This document shows positions 33,520-42,040 of a stretch of DNA of 64,000 bases, one piece after another. Where the stretch lies: positions 3,242,054-3,306,053 of the forward strand of contig NZ_CP054919.1 in NCBI RefSeq assembly GCF_013364235.1, written 5' to 3'. Positions within the stretch are counted from its first letter, which is position 1; the number at the start of each line of letters is the position of its first letter. This stretch comes from Kitasatospora sp. NA04385 (GTDB taxonomy: Bacteria > Actinomycetota > Actinomycetes > Streptomycetales > Streptomycetaceae). The notes beneath the pieces were generated by a model. That model had not been told where the DNA came from and ran no database searches. It saw only the letters and a list, made by a program, of their open reading frames with translations. A program made the translations under genes and the position numbers.

Positions 33520-34398
33520 TCACGCCGGCATCACCGCGGACAGGTCGTCGTCCGGGCCGCCCTTGGCGGCGGGCGCGGTCTTCGGCGGCGCGGTCTTCGC
33601 CTGCTCGGCCTTGCCGCCGGCGGCCCGGCGCAGCTTGGCCGCGGCGGCGCGGACCGGTCCGGGGGCGCGGTCGAGCACCGAGTCGCCCGCGGACGGCTCG
33701 TCGCCGGCCTTGCGCTGCTCGTGGAAGGCGAGGATCTGGAGCTCTATCGAGAGGTCGACCTTGCGCACGTCCACGCCGTCGGGCACGGTCAGCACGGTCG
33801 GGGCGAAGTTCAGGATGCTGGTCACGCCGGCCTCCACCAGCCGGTCGCAGACCTGCTGGGCGGCGCCGGGCGGGGTGGTGATCACGCCGATCGAGACCTG
33901 CTGGGTGGCGACGATCTCCTCCAGCTCGTCCATGTGCCGCACGGGCAGGCCCGCGGCGGTGCTGCCGACCACGTTGGGGTCGGCGTCCAGCAGCGCGGCC
34001 ACCCGGAAGCCCCGGGAGGCGAAGCCGCCGTAGTTGGCGAGGGCGTGGCCCAGGTTGCCGATGCCGACGATGACGACCGGCCAGTCCTGGGTGAGGCCCA
34101 GCTCGCGGGAGATCTGGTAGACGAGGTACTCCACGTCGTACCCGACGCCGCGGGTGCCGTAGGAGCCCAGGTAGGAGAAGTCCTTGCGGAGCTTCGCGGA
34201 GTTCACCCCGGCCGCGGCGGCCAGTTCCTCGGAGGAGACGGTGGGGACCGAGCGCTCGGAGAGCGCGGTCAGCGCCCGCAGGTAGAGCGGGAGGCGGGCG
34301 ACGGTCGCCTCCGGGATGCCCCGCGCACGCGAGGGCCTGCGCGCGGCGCCCTGGTCGGGCGTCTGCGAACTGCTGGGTGAGGGTCGGCCGATTGCCAC
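33520..34398 (-). CDS. rex: Redox-sensing transcriptional repressor Rex
   Basis: 292 residues. An N-terminal winged helix (IPEATVARLPLYLRALTALS, SAKLRKDFSYLGSYGTRGVG) is followed by an NADH-binding Rossmann domain with VVIVGIGNLGHALANYGGF. The usual length is about 210-255; the extra C-terminal 45 residues are Lys/Ala/Pro-rich. Senses NADH/NAD+ and represses respiratory genes and its own operon. GTG 34398 has GGAG four bases upstream. The binding site is at 34445-34462. Confidence 0.95.
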   Translation of the reverse strand: MAIGRPSPSSSQTPDQGAARRPSRARGIPEATVARLPLYLRALTALSERSVPTVSSEELAAAAGVNSAKLRKDFSYLGSYGTRGVGYDVEYLVYQISRELGLTQDWPVVIVGIGNLGHALANYGGFASRGFRVAALLDADPNVVGSTAAGLPVRHMDELEEIVATQQVSIGVITTPPGAAQQVCDRLVEAGVTSILNFAPTVLTVPDGVDVRKVDLSIELQILAFHEQRKAGDEPSAGDSVLDRAPGPVRAAAAKLRRAAGGKAEQAKTAPPKTAPAAKGGPDDDLSAVMPA

Positions 34399-34444
34399 GT
34401 TGCTCCTGCGGGTGAAGCTGGGCTTGGACCGCCAGGCTATGCGT

Positions 34445-34462
34445 TTGTGAACGTGTGCACAA
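34445..34462. promoter_or_regulatory. Rex operator (ROP)
   Basis: TTGTGAACGTGTGCACAA is an 18-base near-palindrome matching the known Rex site TTGTGAA-n4-TTCACAA except for one base. It is 46 bases upstream of the rex start, in the rex-hemACD promoter region, as in S. coelicolor. Confidence 0.9.
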
Positions 34463-34499
34463 AGATGGTGCCCGATTTGTCCCCGAACAGTGACACGCA

Positions 34500-35174
34500 T
34501 CACTCGTAACCCGCCGAGCCGATCAGCGCCCGCGGGCCCTCCACCCCGGCCGGCCAGGGGCCCAGCGGCGCCACCCGGCGCCGCAGCGGGACGCCGCCCC
34601 GGGAGCGCTCCGAGCGGGCCGGGGCCAGCCGCGGCCACGGCACCGCCGGCCGGGCCGGCAGCCGCTCCTCGGGGCAGCCCGTCCGGCGGCAGTGCCGCAG
34701 CAGCTCCACCGTCGCCAGCGCGTCCCCCAGCGCGGTGTGCGCCGGGAACCAGCCCAGGCCGGCCGCGTCCACGCACGCGGACAGCCCGAAACCGCCCGCC
34801 TCGGGCAGCAGCCGGCGGGCCATCCGCATCGTGCACAGCAGCGGCACGGGCGGCAGCGCCACCCCGATCCGGGCGAACTCGCGCTCCAGGAACGACCGGT
34901 CGCAGGTCACGTGGTGGCCCACCAGCACCCGGCCGGCCAGCAGCTCCAGCAGCCAGGGCGCGATCTGCCGGAACCTGGGCGCCCCGAGGACGTCCTCCTG
35001 CGCTATCCCGTGCACGTGCGTCGGCCCGACCGGGCCGCCCGGGTCCACCAGCGTCGCGAACTCGCGCTCGATCCGCAGCCCGGCGTCCAACTGCACCACG
35101 GCGACCTCGACCACCCGGTGGCGCCAGGGGCTACGACCGGTGGCCTCGACGTCGACGACGGCGTAGCCGCTCAT
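34500..35174 (-). CDS. DEDDh 3'-5' exonuclease (DnaQ-like)
   Basis: 224 residues. Exo I VVDVEATGRSPWRHRVVEVA (D8, E10), Exo II LVGHHVTCDRSFLE and Exo III PAHTALGDALATVELL are all present, giving the full metal-binding set. The C-terminal 60 residues are Pro/Arg-rich and outside the fold. ATG 35174 has GAGGAGGG upstream. A polymerase III epsilon-like or RNase T-like role is possible; the partner is unknown. Confidence 0.9.
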   Translation of the reverse strand: MSGYAVVDVEATGRSPWRHRVVEVAVVQLDAGLRIEREFATLVDPGGPVGPTHVHGIAQEDVLGAPRFRQIAPWLLELLAGRVLVGHHVTCDRSFLEREFARIGVALPPVPLLCTMRMARRLLPEAGGFGLSACVDAAGLGWFPAHTALGDALATVELLRHCRRTGCPEERLPARPAVPWPRLAPARSERSRGGVPLRRRVAPLGPWPAGVEGPRALIGSAGYE

Positions 35175-35303
35175 CGCGCCCTCCTCATGCACAGCCCCCG
35201 GCGGACACGGAAAACCGTTCGATCGTAAGCCGAGAAGCGGGCGAACTCCTAGGGCGATCTTCATCGAACGTTCACGAAGCAGTGCTGCGGCGGAGGGCGC
35301 GGC

Positions 35304-35329
35304 CGGGGCCCGGGAGGCGGCGGGCCCCG
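35304..35329 (-). terminator. Terminator after the glutaredoxin gene
   Basis: Nine-bp perfect arms (35304-35312, 35321-35329) with an eight-base loop lie eight bases beyond the stop. Confidence 0.75.
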
Positions 35330-35336
35330 CGGGGGC

Positions 35337-35609
35337 TCAGGCGCCGAGCGCCTTGCGCAGGCGGCCCTCGTCGACCCGCCAGAAGTCGTGCTGGCGGCCG
35401 TCGACCAGGGTCACCGGGATCTGCTCGGCGTACTCCGCGTACAGGGCCGGGTCCTGGAGGATGTCCTTCTCCTCGAAGGAGGCGCCGAGGTCGGCGGTGA
35501 CCTTGAGGATCACCGCCCGCGCGTCCTCGCACAGGTGGCAGCCGGGCTTGCCGATCAGGGTGACGGTGGTCTCGGCGGGGTTCTTCTTCGCGCGTCGCAA
35601 CAGGCTCAC
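35337..35609 (-). CDS. Glutaredoxin-family protein
   Basis: 90 residues from GTG 35609. A longer in-frame start at 35636 adds MNGRRHNEP. The redox site is GKPGCHLCEDA (C24, C27), with the cis-Pro in EQIPVTLVDG. Small stand-alone DUF836-like glutaredoxins of this kind are conserved next to rex and bldN in streptomycetes, from memory. No good RBS is seen for either start. Confidence 0.85.
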   Translation of the reverse strand: MSLLRRAKKNPAETTVTLIGKPGCHLCEDARAVILKVTADLGASFEEKDILQDPALYAEYAEQIPVTLVDGRQHDFWRVDEGRLRKALGA

Positions 35610-35692
35610 CGGTTCATTGTGCCGCCGCCCGTTCACTGCCCCGGCACTCCGCCGACACGGGGTCGGACGGCCGCGCTGACTATGCTCGTCGC

Positions 35693-36616
35693 ATGGCAGC
35701 GCTGCGAAGGCTCACCCGGTCGAGGCGTTCCACCGACGACCGGACCGTCCTGGCGGGGGAGGCCGCGGCCGACGCCGCCGAGGCCCGGCTCGCGCCGGAC
35801 GGCCCCGGGGCGCCGGAGGGGGACCACACGCCGGTGCCCGGGGACGTCCGGGCCGCCGCCTTCTTCGACTGCGACAACACCATCCTGCGCGGGGCGGCGA
35901 TCTTCTACCTCGGGGTCGGCCTGTACCGGCGGCGCTTCTTCTCCCGCCGCGACCTGGCCCGCTTCGCCTGGCAGCAGGCCGCCTTCCGGCTGCGCGGCGC
36001 GGAGAACCCGGAGCACATCGCCGACGCCCGGGACAGCGCGCTGGGCCTGGTCGCCGGCAAGCGCACCGCGGACCTGGAGCGGATCTGCGAGGAGATCTTC
36101 GAACCCGTGCTGGCCGAGAAGGTCTGGCCCGGGACGCGGGCCCTGGTGCAGATGCACCTGGACGCCGGGCAGCGGGTGTGGCTGGTGACGGCCGCCCCGC
36201 AGGAGGTGGCCCGGCTGATCGCCCGCCGGCTGGGCATGACCGGCGCGCTCGGCACCGTCGCCGAGACCCGGGACGGCGAGTACACCGGCCGGCTGGTCGG
36301 CGGGATGCTGCACGGCCCGGCGAAGGCGGCCGCGGTGCAGGCGCTGGCCCGGCGCGAGCAGCTGGACCTGGCGCGCTGCGCGGCGTTCAGCGACTCCGCC
36401 AACGACATCCCGATGCTGAGCCTGGTCGGCCACCCGTACGTGATCAACCCGGACGGGGCGCTGCGCCGGCACGCGCGGGCGATGGGCTGGCGGGTGCGGG
36501 ACTTCCGCACCGGGCGCAAGGCGGCCCGGATCGGCGTCCCGGCGGCGGCCGGTCTCGGCGTGCTGGCGGGGGCGGCCGCGGCGGCGGTCGCGGTGCACCG
36601 GCGGCAGCGCGCCTGA
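35693..36616 (+). CDS. HAD-IB family phosphatase with C-terminal membrane anchor
   Basis: 307 residues. HAD motif I AAFFDCDNTILRG (D59, D61), motif II VWLVTAAP, motif IV AFSDSANDIPML. SerB-type cap between residues about 70 and 150. The C terminus has a hydrophobic segment (VPAAAGLGVLAGAAAAAVAV) followed by basic residues, suggesting a membrane tail. An N-terminal 50 residues are disordered. Substrate unknown. Upstream of bldN on the same strand. Confidence 0.88.
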   Translation: MAALRRLTRSRRSTDDRTVLAGEAAADAAEARLAPDGPGAPEGDHTPVPGDVRAAAFFDCDNTILRGAAIFYLGVGLYRRRFFSRRDLARFAWQQAAFRLRGAENPEHIADARDSALGLVAGKRTADLERICEEIFEPVLAEKVWPGTRALVQMHLDAGQRVWLVTAAPQEVARLIARRLGMTGALGTVAETRDGEYTGRLVGGMLHGPAKAAAVQALARREQLDLARCAAFSDSANDIPMLSLVGHPYVINPDGALRRHARAMGWRVRDFRTGRKAARIGVPAAAGLGVLAGAAAAAVAVHRRQRA

Positions 36617-37075
36617 CCCCGGGGCGGCGCCGAGGCGTCAATCCGGCGCCGCCGACACGCCCGCCCGCGGGTAGTCGTGCACGTCAGCGGGGGTGAACCC
36701 GTCCGGGGCGGCGGGTGGTTCGAGAACGTCCGGCTGTGACCGGAACTGATCGTTCGCCAGTCGGCCAAAGTCATGGGTTGGGACCGTGGATAGCGGGGAA
36801 ACCGGGCCCGCGCACCGGTGTTCGGTCACCTGATGTGCACAAGTGGTCACATTGAGCCGGGTGGATGGCGTCAACTCCGGTCACCGACAGGTGAATATGC
36901 GCAAGAAGTGGACCTCAACCGACCACTTCGACCACGCGGTGTAGCTGTCATTGCACAAAGCGTTATTCTCTCCTGGATGCACCCCACCCGAACGTCCCCG
37001 TGACGGGTGGCCAGTGCGGCGTGCTCTCCGCACAGGCGGAGGTGATCCGTCCACAGTTCTGCCTCTGGGAGTCCC
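36617..37075. other. Long regulatory region upstream of bldN
   Basis: 459 bases without a gene. A terminator for the HAD gene (36623-36653) opens it. The rest is markedly less GC-rich. It contains TCACC-gaca-GGTGA (36881-36894), and a GGGAG RBS just before the bldN GTG. A long leader fits a gene controlled by developmental regulators such as BldD, but I could not match a BldD box well. Confidence 0.5.
36623..36653 (+). terminator. Terminator after the HAD phosphatase gene
   Basis: Ten-bp perfect arms (GGCGGCGCCG at 36623-36632, complement at 36644-36653) with an 11-base loop. Confidence 0.75.
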
Positions 37076-37965
37076 GTGTACCCACCCGTCCGGAACGACG
37101 CGCCAGCCACCTCCCGCCCGTCGACCGCCACTCTGCGCCGCGGTGTGCGCCTGGAACGGCTGTGGGCCGCGATCCGCGAGTTCGAACTGACCGTGCCGCA
37201 GCCCGCGGTGGCCGGTCCCGCGTTCGCCGCGCCCTCGTTCGCCGCCACCGCGCCCGCCGCGTTCGCCGCGCCGCTGCGGCGCTCGACCACCACCGGGTCC
37301 GCCACCGGCCCGGCCGCCGGCAACACCCGGCCGGCGGGGCGCGCGGCCGCACCGTGCCCGCCCCCGGCACCCGCGGCCGGGCCCGCAGCGCCCCCGCGGG
37401 CCCCGGCTACGACACCGAGCACAACCCGGTGGTGGAGCTGGTCGAGCGGGCCCAGAACGGCGAGAGCGAGGCCTTCGGGCGGCTCTACGACCACTACGCC
37501 GACACCGTGTACCGGTACATCTACTACCGGGTCGGCAGCCGGGCCACCGCCGAGGACCTGACCAGCGAGACCTTCCTGCGCGCGCTGCGCCGGATCGGCA
37601 CCTTCACCTGGCAGGGCCGCGACTTCGGCGCCTGGCTGGTGACCATCGCCCGCAACCTGGTGGCCGACCACTTCAAGTCCAGCCGGTTCCGGCTGGAGGT
37701 CACCACCGGCGAGATGCTGGACTCCAACGAGTGCGAGCGCAGCCCCGAGGAGTCGGTGCTGGAGTCGCTCTCCAACGCCGCCCTGCTGGACGCGGTGCGC
37801 CGGCTCAACCCGCAGCAGCAGGAGTGCGTCACGCTGCGCTTCCTGCAGGGCCTCTCGGTCGCCGAGACGGCCCGGATCATGGGCAAGAACGAGGGCGCCA
37901 TCAAGACGCTGCAGTACCGGGCGGTGCGCACGCTGGCCCGCCTGCTGCCGCCGGACGCCAGGTGA
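37076..37965 (+). pseudogene. bldN: Developmental ECF sigma factor BldN, frameshifted in its pro-region
   Basis: The sigma domains are intact: region 2 (EAFGRLYDHYADTVYRYIYY, TSETFLRALRRIGTF) and region 4 (LNPQQQECVTLRFLQGLSVA, ending RTLARLLPPDAR). They closely match BldN, the ECF sigma factor needed for aerial growth, made as a pro-protein with a cleavable N-terminal extension. The expected extension (GTG 37076, MYPPVRNDAP, then LERLWAAIREFELTVPQPAV) is in a different frame. GC3 patterns place the switch near GGGG at 37336-37339; one extra G would restore 296 codons. Without it, only a pro-less protein from GTG 37354 (203 residues) could be made. Rated pseudogene only because of the frame break; a base-calling error is more likely than loss of the gene. 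Confidence 0.8.
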
Positions 37966-38268
37966 TCCGCCGACCGTGGACGCGACAGCCCACAGACCGT
38001 CGCCGCCGCCCCCGGCGGCCGACGGACCGTCAACCCGCCCCCGGCACACGCACGTCCGGGTGACGGAGCGGTCATCTGCTCTGCTTAATACGCCAGGGGG
38101 GTCGTGCGTAACCGACTCCCGACACCGCTCGTTGGCCAGCGTGCAATCCGCCACCGGGCCCGCAGTCAAGTGGGAACTCGAACTGTCACCCGATGGTGTG
38201 GTTTCGGCCCGTCGGGACAACCAACCTGCGGGCCACGGTGTCGAAAACGACGAAGGGAGGTGTGGCCC
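37966..38268. other. bldN-rsbN intergenic region
   Basis: 303 bases. Contains the rsbN promoter at 38107-38133 and a long leader to the GTG at 38269, with GGGAGG as RBS. No gene is supported. Confidence 0.55.
38107..38133 (+). promoter_or_regulatory. Sigma-BldN-like promoter of rsbN
   Basis: CGTAAC (38107-38112), a 17-base spacer and CGTT (38130-38133) match the recalled sigma-BldN consensus exactly. Self-control of rsbN by sigma-BldN has been reported in S. venezuelae. Confidence 0.7.
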
Positions 38269-39486
38269 GTGACGGCAAACATGCTGGAGCACCGGCGGGC
38301 GAAGTCCTTCGCCGAGGCGCTGGAGGCCCACCAGAGTGACCACCGGAGCGGCGGCTCGCACCGGGCCGGCTCCGCCGCCATGACCGAGCTCCTCGCGATG
38401 GCCGACGCACTCGGCGCGGTCCCCGCCCCCGAGCTCGCCGCCGAGACGCGGACGGTCCAACGCGCCCAGCTGATGGCCGCGTTCGAGCAGGAGTGGGCCG
38501 GCGGCGCACCCACCGCGGTCCTCCCCGCCCAGCGCGGTCAGCGCGTCCGGCGGACGCGCTGGGGCCGCCGCCTCGCGATCGGCGGCCTGGTCGCCGGCGT
38601 CGCCGTCGGCGGGCTCGCCGGAGCCGCCGCCGCCTCCACCAACGCCCTCCCCGGCGACACCCTGTACGGCATGAAGCGCGGCCTGGAAGGGCTGCGCCTC
38701 GACTGGGCCGACAACGACACCGAGCGCGGCGCACTGCTGCTCCAGCAGGCGTCCACCCGGCTCGACGAGGCGCAGACGCTGCTGGGCCGCTCCGACAGCC
38801 CGACCGCGCTCAGCCCCGCCACGGTCGACCAGGTCCGCCGCGCCCTCGACGACATGCACGCCGAGGCGCTCCGCGGCCGCGACCTGCTGCGCGCGGTCTA
38901 CCGCACCAACGGCTCGCTCACCCCGATGCGCCAGCTCGCCGGCTTCGCCGGGGAGGACCAGCGCTGGTCCGCCCTGCAGTCCCGGCTGCCCTCCGGGCTG
39001 AGCTCCCAGGCGTCCAAGGTCGACCAGCTCTTCGACGACATAAGCGAGGACGTCGCGCCGCTCCGGCTCGGGCAGACCCCCGGGCAGGGCGGCAGCGGCG
39101 GCAGCACCGGCGGGACGGCCCCGAGCGGCGGCACCGGCGCCGACGGCGGGACCGGCACCGGCCCGGGCACCGGCCGGCAGCCGCTGCTCCCCGGCACCGG
39201 AACGTCCGGCGGGGCGAGCGGCGGCCACGACCCGGCCACCGCGCCGTCCGGCCGGGCCACCACGGCGCCCAGCGCGGCCACCGCGGGCGGCCTCGGCGAC
39301 CTGCTGGGCGGCCTGACCGGCACCGGCGCCTCCCCCACGGCGACGGGCGCACCGGCGGCCCAGGCCCCCGGGGCCTCCCCGGCCGCCTCCGGCACCCCGG
39401 CGGCGACCCCGCCGGGCGGGGGCGGGCAGGGCATCACCCTCCCGCCGCTCATCCCGGGCCTGCTGCCGGGCCTGACGCTCAACTAG
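38269..39486 (+). CDS. rsbN: Anti-sigma factor RsbN (DUF5667 protein)
   Basis: 405 residues. A cytoplasmic N-terminal helical domain (about 1-95: RRAKSFAEALEAHQ, AETRTVQRAQLMAAFEQEW) is expected to hold sigma-BldN. One transmembrane helix lies at about 102-123, followed by an extracytoplasmic DUF5667 domain (LPGDTLYGMKRGLEGLRLDW, ERGALLLQQASTRLDEAQTL) and a 140-residue Gly/Thr/Pro/Ala-rich tail. GTG 38269 has GGGAGG nine bases upstream. The location after bldN and the architecture match RsbN. Confidence 0.9.
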   Translation: MTANMLEHRRAKSFAEALEAHQSDHRSGGSHRAGSAAMTELLAMADALGAVPAPELAAETRTVQRAQLMAAFEQEWAGGAPTAVLPAQRGQRVRRTRWGRRLAIGGLVAGVAVGGLAGAAAASTNALPGDTLYGMKRGLEGLRLDWADNDTERGALLLQQASTRLDEAQTLLGRSDSPTALSPATVDQVRRALDDMHAEALRGRDLLRAVYRTNGSLTPMRQLAGFAGEDQRWSALQSRLPSGLSSQASKVDQLFDDISEDVAPLRLGQTPGQGGSGGSTGGTAPSGGTGADGGTGTGPGTGRQPLLPGTGTSGGASGGHDPATAPSGRATTAPSAATAGGLGDLLGGLTGTGASPTATGAPAAQAPGASPAASGTPAATPPGGGGQGITLPPLIPGLLPGLTLN

Positions 39487-39561
39487 CGGCACCGCCGGGG
39501 GCGTGCGTCCCGCACGCCCCCGGTTCCGCCACCCGGCGCCGTCCCCTCAGCTCAGCTCAGC

Positions 39562-40566
39562 TCAGCCGAAGACGGAGCGCCGCTGCACCAGCAGCTTGTA
39601 CAGCGTGTGCTGGATGGTCTCGCGGACCTGGTCGGTGAGGTTGAAGACCAGCATCGGGTCCTCCGCCGCGTCCTTCGGGTAGCTGTCGGTGGGGATGGGC
39701 TCGCCGAACTGGATGGTCCACTTGGTGGGCAGCGGGATCGCGCCGAGCGGCCCGAGCCAGGGGAAGGTCGGCGTGATCGGCACGTAGGGCAGGCCGAGCA
39801 GCCGGGCCAGCGTCTTGAAGTTGCCGATCATCGGGTAGGTCTCCTCGGCGCCGACGATCGAGCAGGGCACGATCGGCACGCCGGCCCGCAGCGCGGAGGC
39901 GACGAAGCCGCCGCGCCCGAAGCGCTGGAGCTTGTAGCGGTCGGAGAAGGGCTTGCCGATGCCCTTGAAGCCCTCGGGCCAGACGCCGACCACCTCGCCG
40001 CGCTCCAGCAGGGTCTGGGCGTCCTCGTTGCAGGCCAGGGTGTGGCCGGCCTTGCGGGCCAGCTCGTTGACCACGGGGAGCACGAAGACCAGGTCGGCGG
40101 CGAGCATCCGCAGGTGCCGGTCGGCGTGGTCGTGGACGGCGACCTGGGTCATCAGGGCGTCCAGCGGGACGGTGCCGGAGTGGTTGGCGACGATCAGCAC
40201 GCCGCCCTCGGCGGGGATGTGCTCGGTGCCGCGCACCTCGATCCGGAAGTACTTCTCGGCGAGCGGCCGGAGCAGGGCGAGGAAGACCTCCTCGGTGAGC
40301 TCCCGGTCGAAGCCGAAGTCGTCGACCTCGTAGTCGCCGGTGAGCCGGCGGCGCAGGAAGCCCAGGCCGCTGGTGGCGCGTTCCTCCCAGCCCTTGCCGA
40401 ACACCCGGGTGGCGGTGGCGCCGAGCTGCCCGGCGAGGGCGGCGCCGACGCCGTCGGCGATCCGGTCGGCGAGGCCGGGGCGGGGCTCGGGCCCGTTCCA
40501 GCTGGGGGCGGACTCGATCGGGATGACCTTGGCCGCCGGGTCGGCGGACTCCCGGGCGGCTGTCAT
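39562..40566 (-). CDS. PlsC-type lysophospholipid acyltransferase family protein
   Basis: 334 residues. Acyltransferase motif I VANHSGTVPLDALM (H-x4-D), motif II around the basic GRGGF segment, and motif III VGVWPEGFKGIGKPFSDRYK. A 100-residue N-terminal extension precedes the catalytic domain. Predicted to act at the membrane in phospholipid or diacylglycerol-related acylation; the substrate is not clear. ATG 40566 overlaps the upstream epimerase stop (ATGA). Confidence 0.88.
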   Translation of the reverse strand: MTAARESADPAAKVIPIESAPSWNGPEPRPGLADRIADGVGAALAGQLGATATRVFGKGWEERATSGLGFLRRRLTGDYEVDDFGFDRELTEEVFLALLRPLAEKYFRIEVRGTEHIPAEGGVLIVANHSGTVPLDALMTQVAVHDHADRHLRMLAADLVFVLPVVNELARKAGHTLACNEDAQTLLERGEVVGVWPEGFKGIGKPFSDRYKLQRFGRGGFVASALRAGVPIVPCSIVGAEETYPMIGNFKTLARLLGLPYVPITPTFPWLGPLGAIPLPTKWTIQFGEPIPTDSYPKDAAEDPMLVFNLTDQVRETIQHTLYKLLVQRRSVFG

Positions 40567-41618
40567 CGCGGCCTCGTTTCCTGGTTCCGGGTGGGGTGGT
40601 GGTCGGTGAGCAGGCCGGTCAGCCGGTCGGTGACGGCGGTGAGCCGCTCGGGCGGCAGCGGGCCGGGCGCGCAGTGCGCGGCGAAGTCGGCGAAGGTCTC
40701 GGAGGTGGTCCAGCGCGGGGTGTGGCCGAAGCCCTCGCGCAGCTGGGCGGTGTCCACCACCCGTCCGTGGGTGAGGAGTTGGAGCTGCTCCTGGGAGAAC
40801 GCCCGGTCCGCGGGGGCGGCCAGCTGCCGGGCCAGCCGGCCGATCAGGCCGAGCGCGGGCCGCAGCAGCGGGACGGTGGGGCGGCCGAGTCGGCGGGCGC
40901 ACTGGGAGAGCAGCAGGACGCCGTCCCCGGCGACGTTGTAGGTGCCGGGGGGCGCGCCGAGCGCGGCGAGCCGCAGCACCTCCAGGGCGTCCTCCTCGTG
41001 GACGAACTGCAGCCGGGGGTCGTGGCCGAAGGCGGTGGGCAGCACCGGGAGCCGGAAGTACGCGGCGAGCGGGGTGTCGCCGTCCGGGCCGAGGATGTTG
41101 GCGAAGCGCAGCACCGTGACGTCGACGTCGGGGCGGCGGCGGGCGAAGCCGCGGACGTAGCCCTCGACCTCGGCGGCGTCCCGGGCGAAGCCGCCGGGGG
41201 GCAGCGCCTTGGGCTGGGTGCGCTCGCCGAACACGGCCGGGTCGCGCGGCGCGGAGCCGTACACGGCGGTGGTGGACTTGACGACCAGGCGGCGCAGGCC
41301 GGGGGCCTGCTGGCAGGCGCCGAGCAGCTGCATGCTGCCGATGACGTTGCTCTCCTTCACCGCGGCCCGGCCGCCGTGGCCGAGCGCGGTGACGTTGAGG
41401 TGCACCACGGTGTCGACGCCGTGCTCGGCGATCACCCGGGCGACCGCGGGGCGCCGCGGGTCGACCTGGGCGTACCGGACGCCGGACGGCAGGTCGGACG
41501 GCGGCGGTGCGGCGTCGACGCCCACCACCCGGTCCACCTCGGGGTGTTCGGCGATCCGTTCGGCGAACCGCGCGCCGAGCGGACGCGCCACCCCGGTGAC
41601 GAGCACGACCTTGCCCAC
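40563..41618 (-). CDS. NAD-dependent epimerase/dehydratase (extended SDR)
   Basis: 351 residues. An N-terminal nucleotide motif VVLVTGVARPLGARFAERI replaces the usual GxxGxxG by GxxxxxG. VVKSTTAVYGS carries the catalytic Ser/Thr region. GTG 41618 with GGGAGG upstream is chosen; earlier in-frame starts have no RBS. The last 80 residues lie outside the SDR fold. Coupled to the acyltransferase, so a lipid- or envelope-linked sugar substrate is possible. Confidence 0.85.
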   Translation of the reverse strand: MGKVVLVTGVARPLGARFAERIAEHPEVDRVVGVDAAPPPSDLPSGVRYAQVDPRRPAVARVIAEHGVDTVVHLNVTALGHGGRAAVKESNVIGSMQLLGACQQAPGLRRLVVKSTTAVYGSAPRDPAVFGERTQPKALPPGGFARDAAEVEGYVRGFARRRPDVDVTVLRFANILGPDGDTPLAAYFRLPVLPTAFGHDPRLQFVHEEDALEVLRLAALGAPPGTYNVAGDGVLLLSQCARRLGRPTVPLLRPALGLIGRLARQLAAPADRAFSQEQLQLLTHGRVVDTAQLREGFGHTPRWTTSETFADFAAHCAPGPLPPERLTAVTDRLTGLLTDHHPTRNQETRPR

Positions 41619-41689
41619 GCTGCCCCGACCTCCCTGGACGCCCACCCTGGTCTGCACCGTACCGCGCGCAGGTCGCGGGGGCGGAAACG

Positions 41690-41730
41690 CCACTGCCCGC
41701 CCCGGGGATTTCTCCCGGGGCGGGCAGTGG
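41690..41730. terminator. Strong terminator after the bS22 gene
   Basis: A perfect 17-bp stem (41690-41706 and 41714-41730) has a seven-base loop. It lies downstream of the minus-strand bS22 gene and upstream of the epimerase gene. Confidence 0.9.
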
Positions 41731-41818
41731 TTCACCGTCGGCGCCAGTTCTACCTGCGTCGCTGAACGCGTGTGCGGGGGGATCATCCCCGCGTGAGCGA
41801 GGACGGCGCCGAACGGTG

Positions 41819-41917
41819 TTACTTCTTGTTGCGACGCTGGACGCGAGTCCGCTTCAGAAGCTTGCGGTGCTTCTTCTTGGCCATACGCTTGCGACGCTTC
41901 TTGATGACAGAGCCCAC
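41819..41917 (-). CDS. Ribosomal protein bS22 (AURKAIP1/COX24 domain)
   Basis: 32 residues: [19 protein letters not shown], then [13 protein letters not shown], from GTG 41917 to a TAA stop. It is nearly identical to the actinobacterial small-subunit protein bS22 described in mycobacterial ribosomes. AGGA lies about eight bases upstream. Codons are unusually low in GC3 (AAG, CGT, CTT), as for a highly expressed ribosomal gene. A strong terminator follows. Too small for most automated callers. Confidence 0.93.
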   Translation of the reverse strand: MGSVIKKRRKRMAKKKHRKLLKRTRVQRRNKK

Positions 41918-42040
41918 GGAACATTCCTCGCTCACTCGGACCCGCGCCCGTGAGAGACGGGAGTCCATACGACTGACGGAGGGCCTAGCCTACCGTCCAC
42001 GTCGCGTTTGCCGTAATCGGTGCCCCTGCGGGGCTCCGGG

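Noticed and set aside
36881..36894. BldD box upstream of bldN (TCACC-gaca-GGTGA)
   Set aside because: Arms are only 5 bp and spacing does not match the BldD consensus as I remember it; kept only as an inverted repeat.
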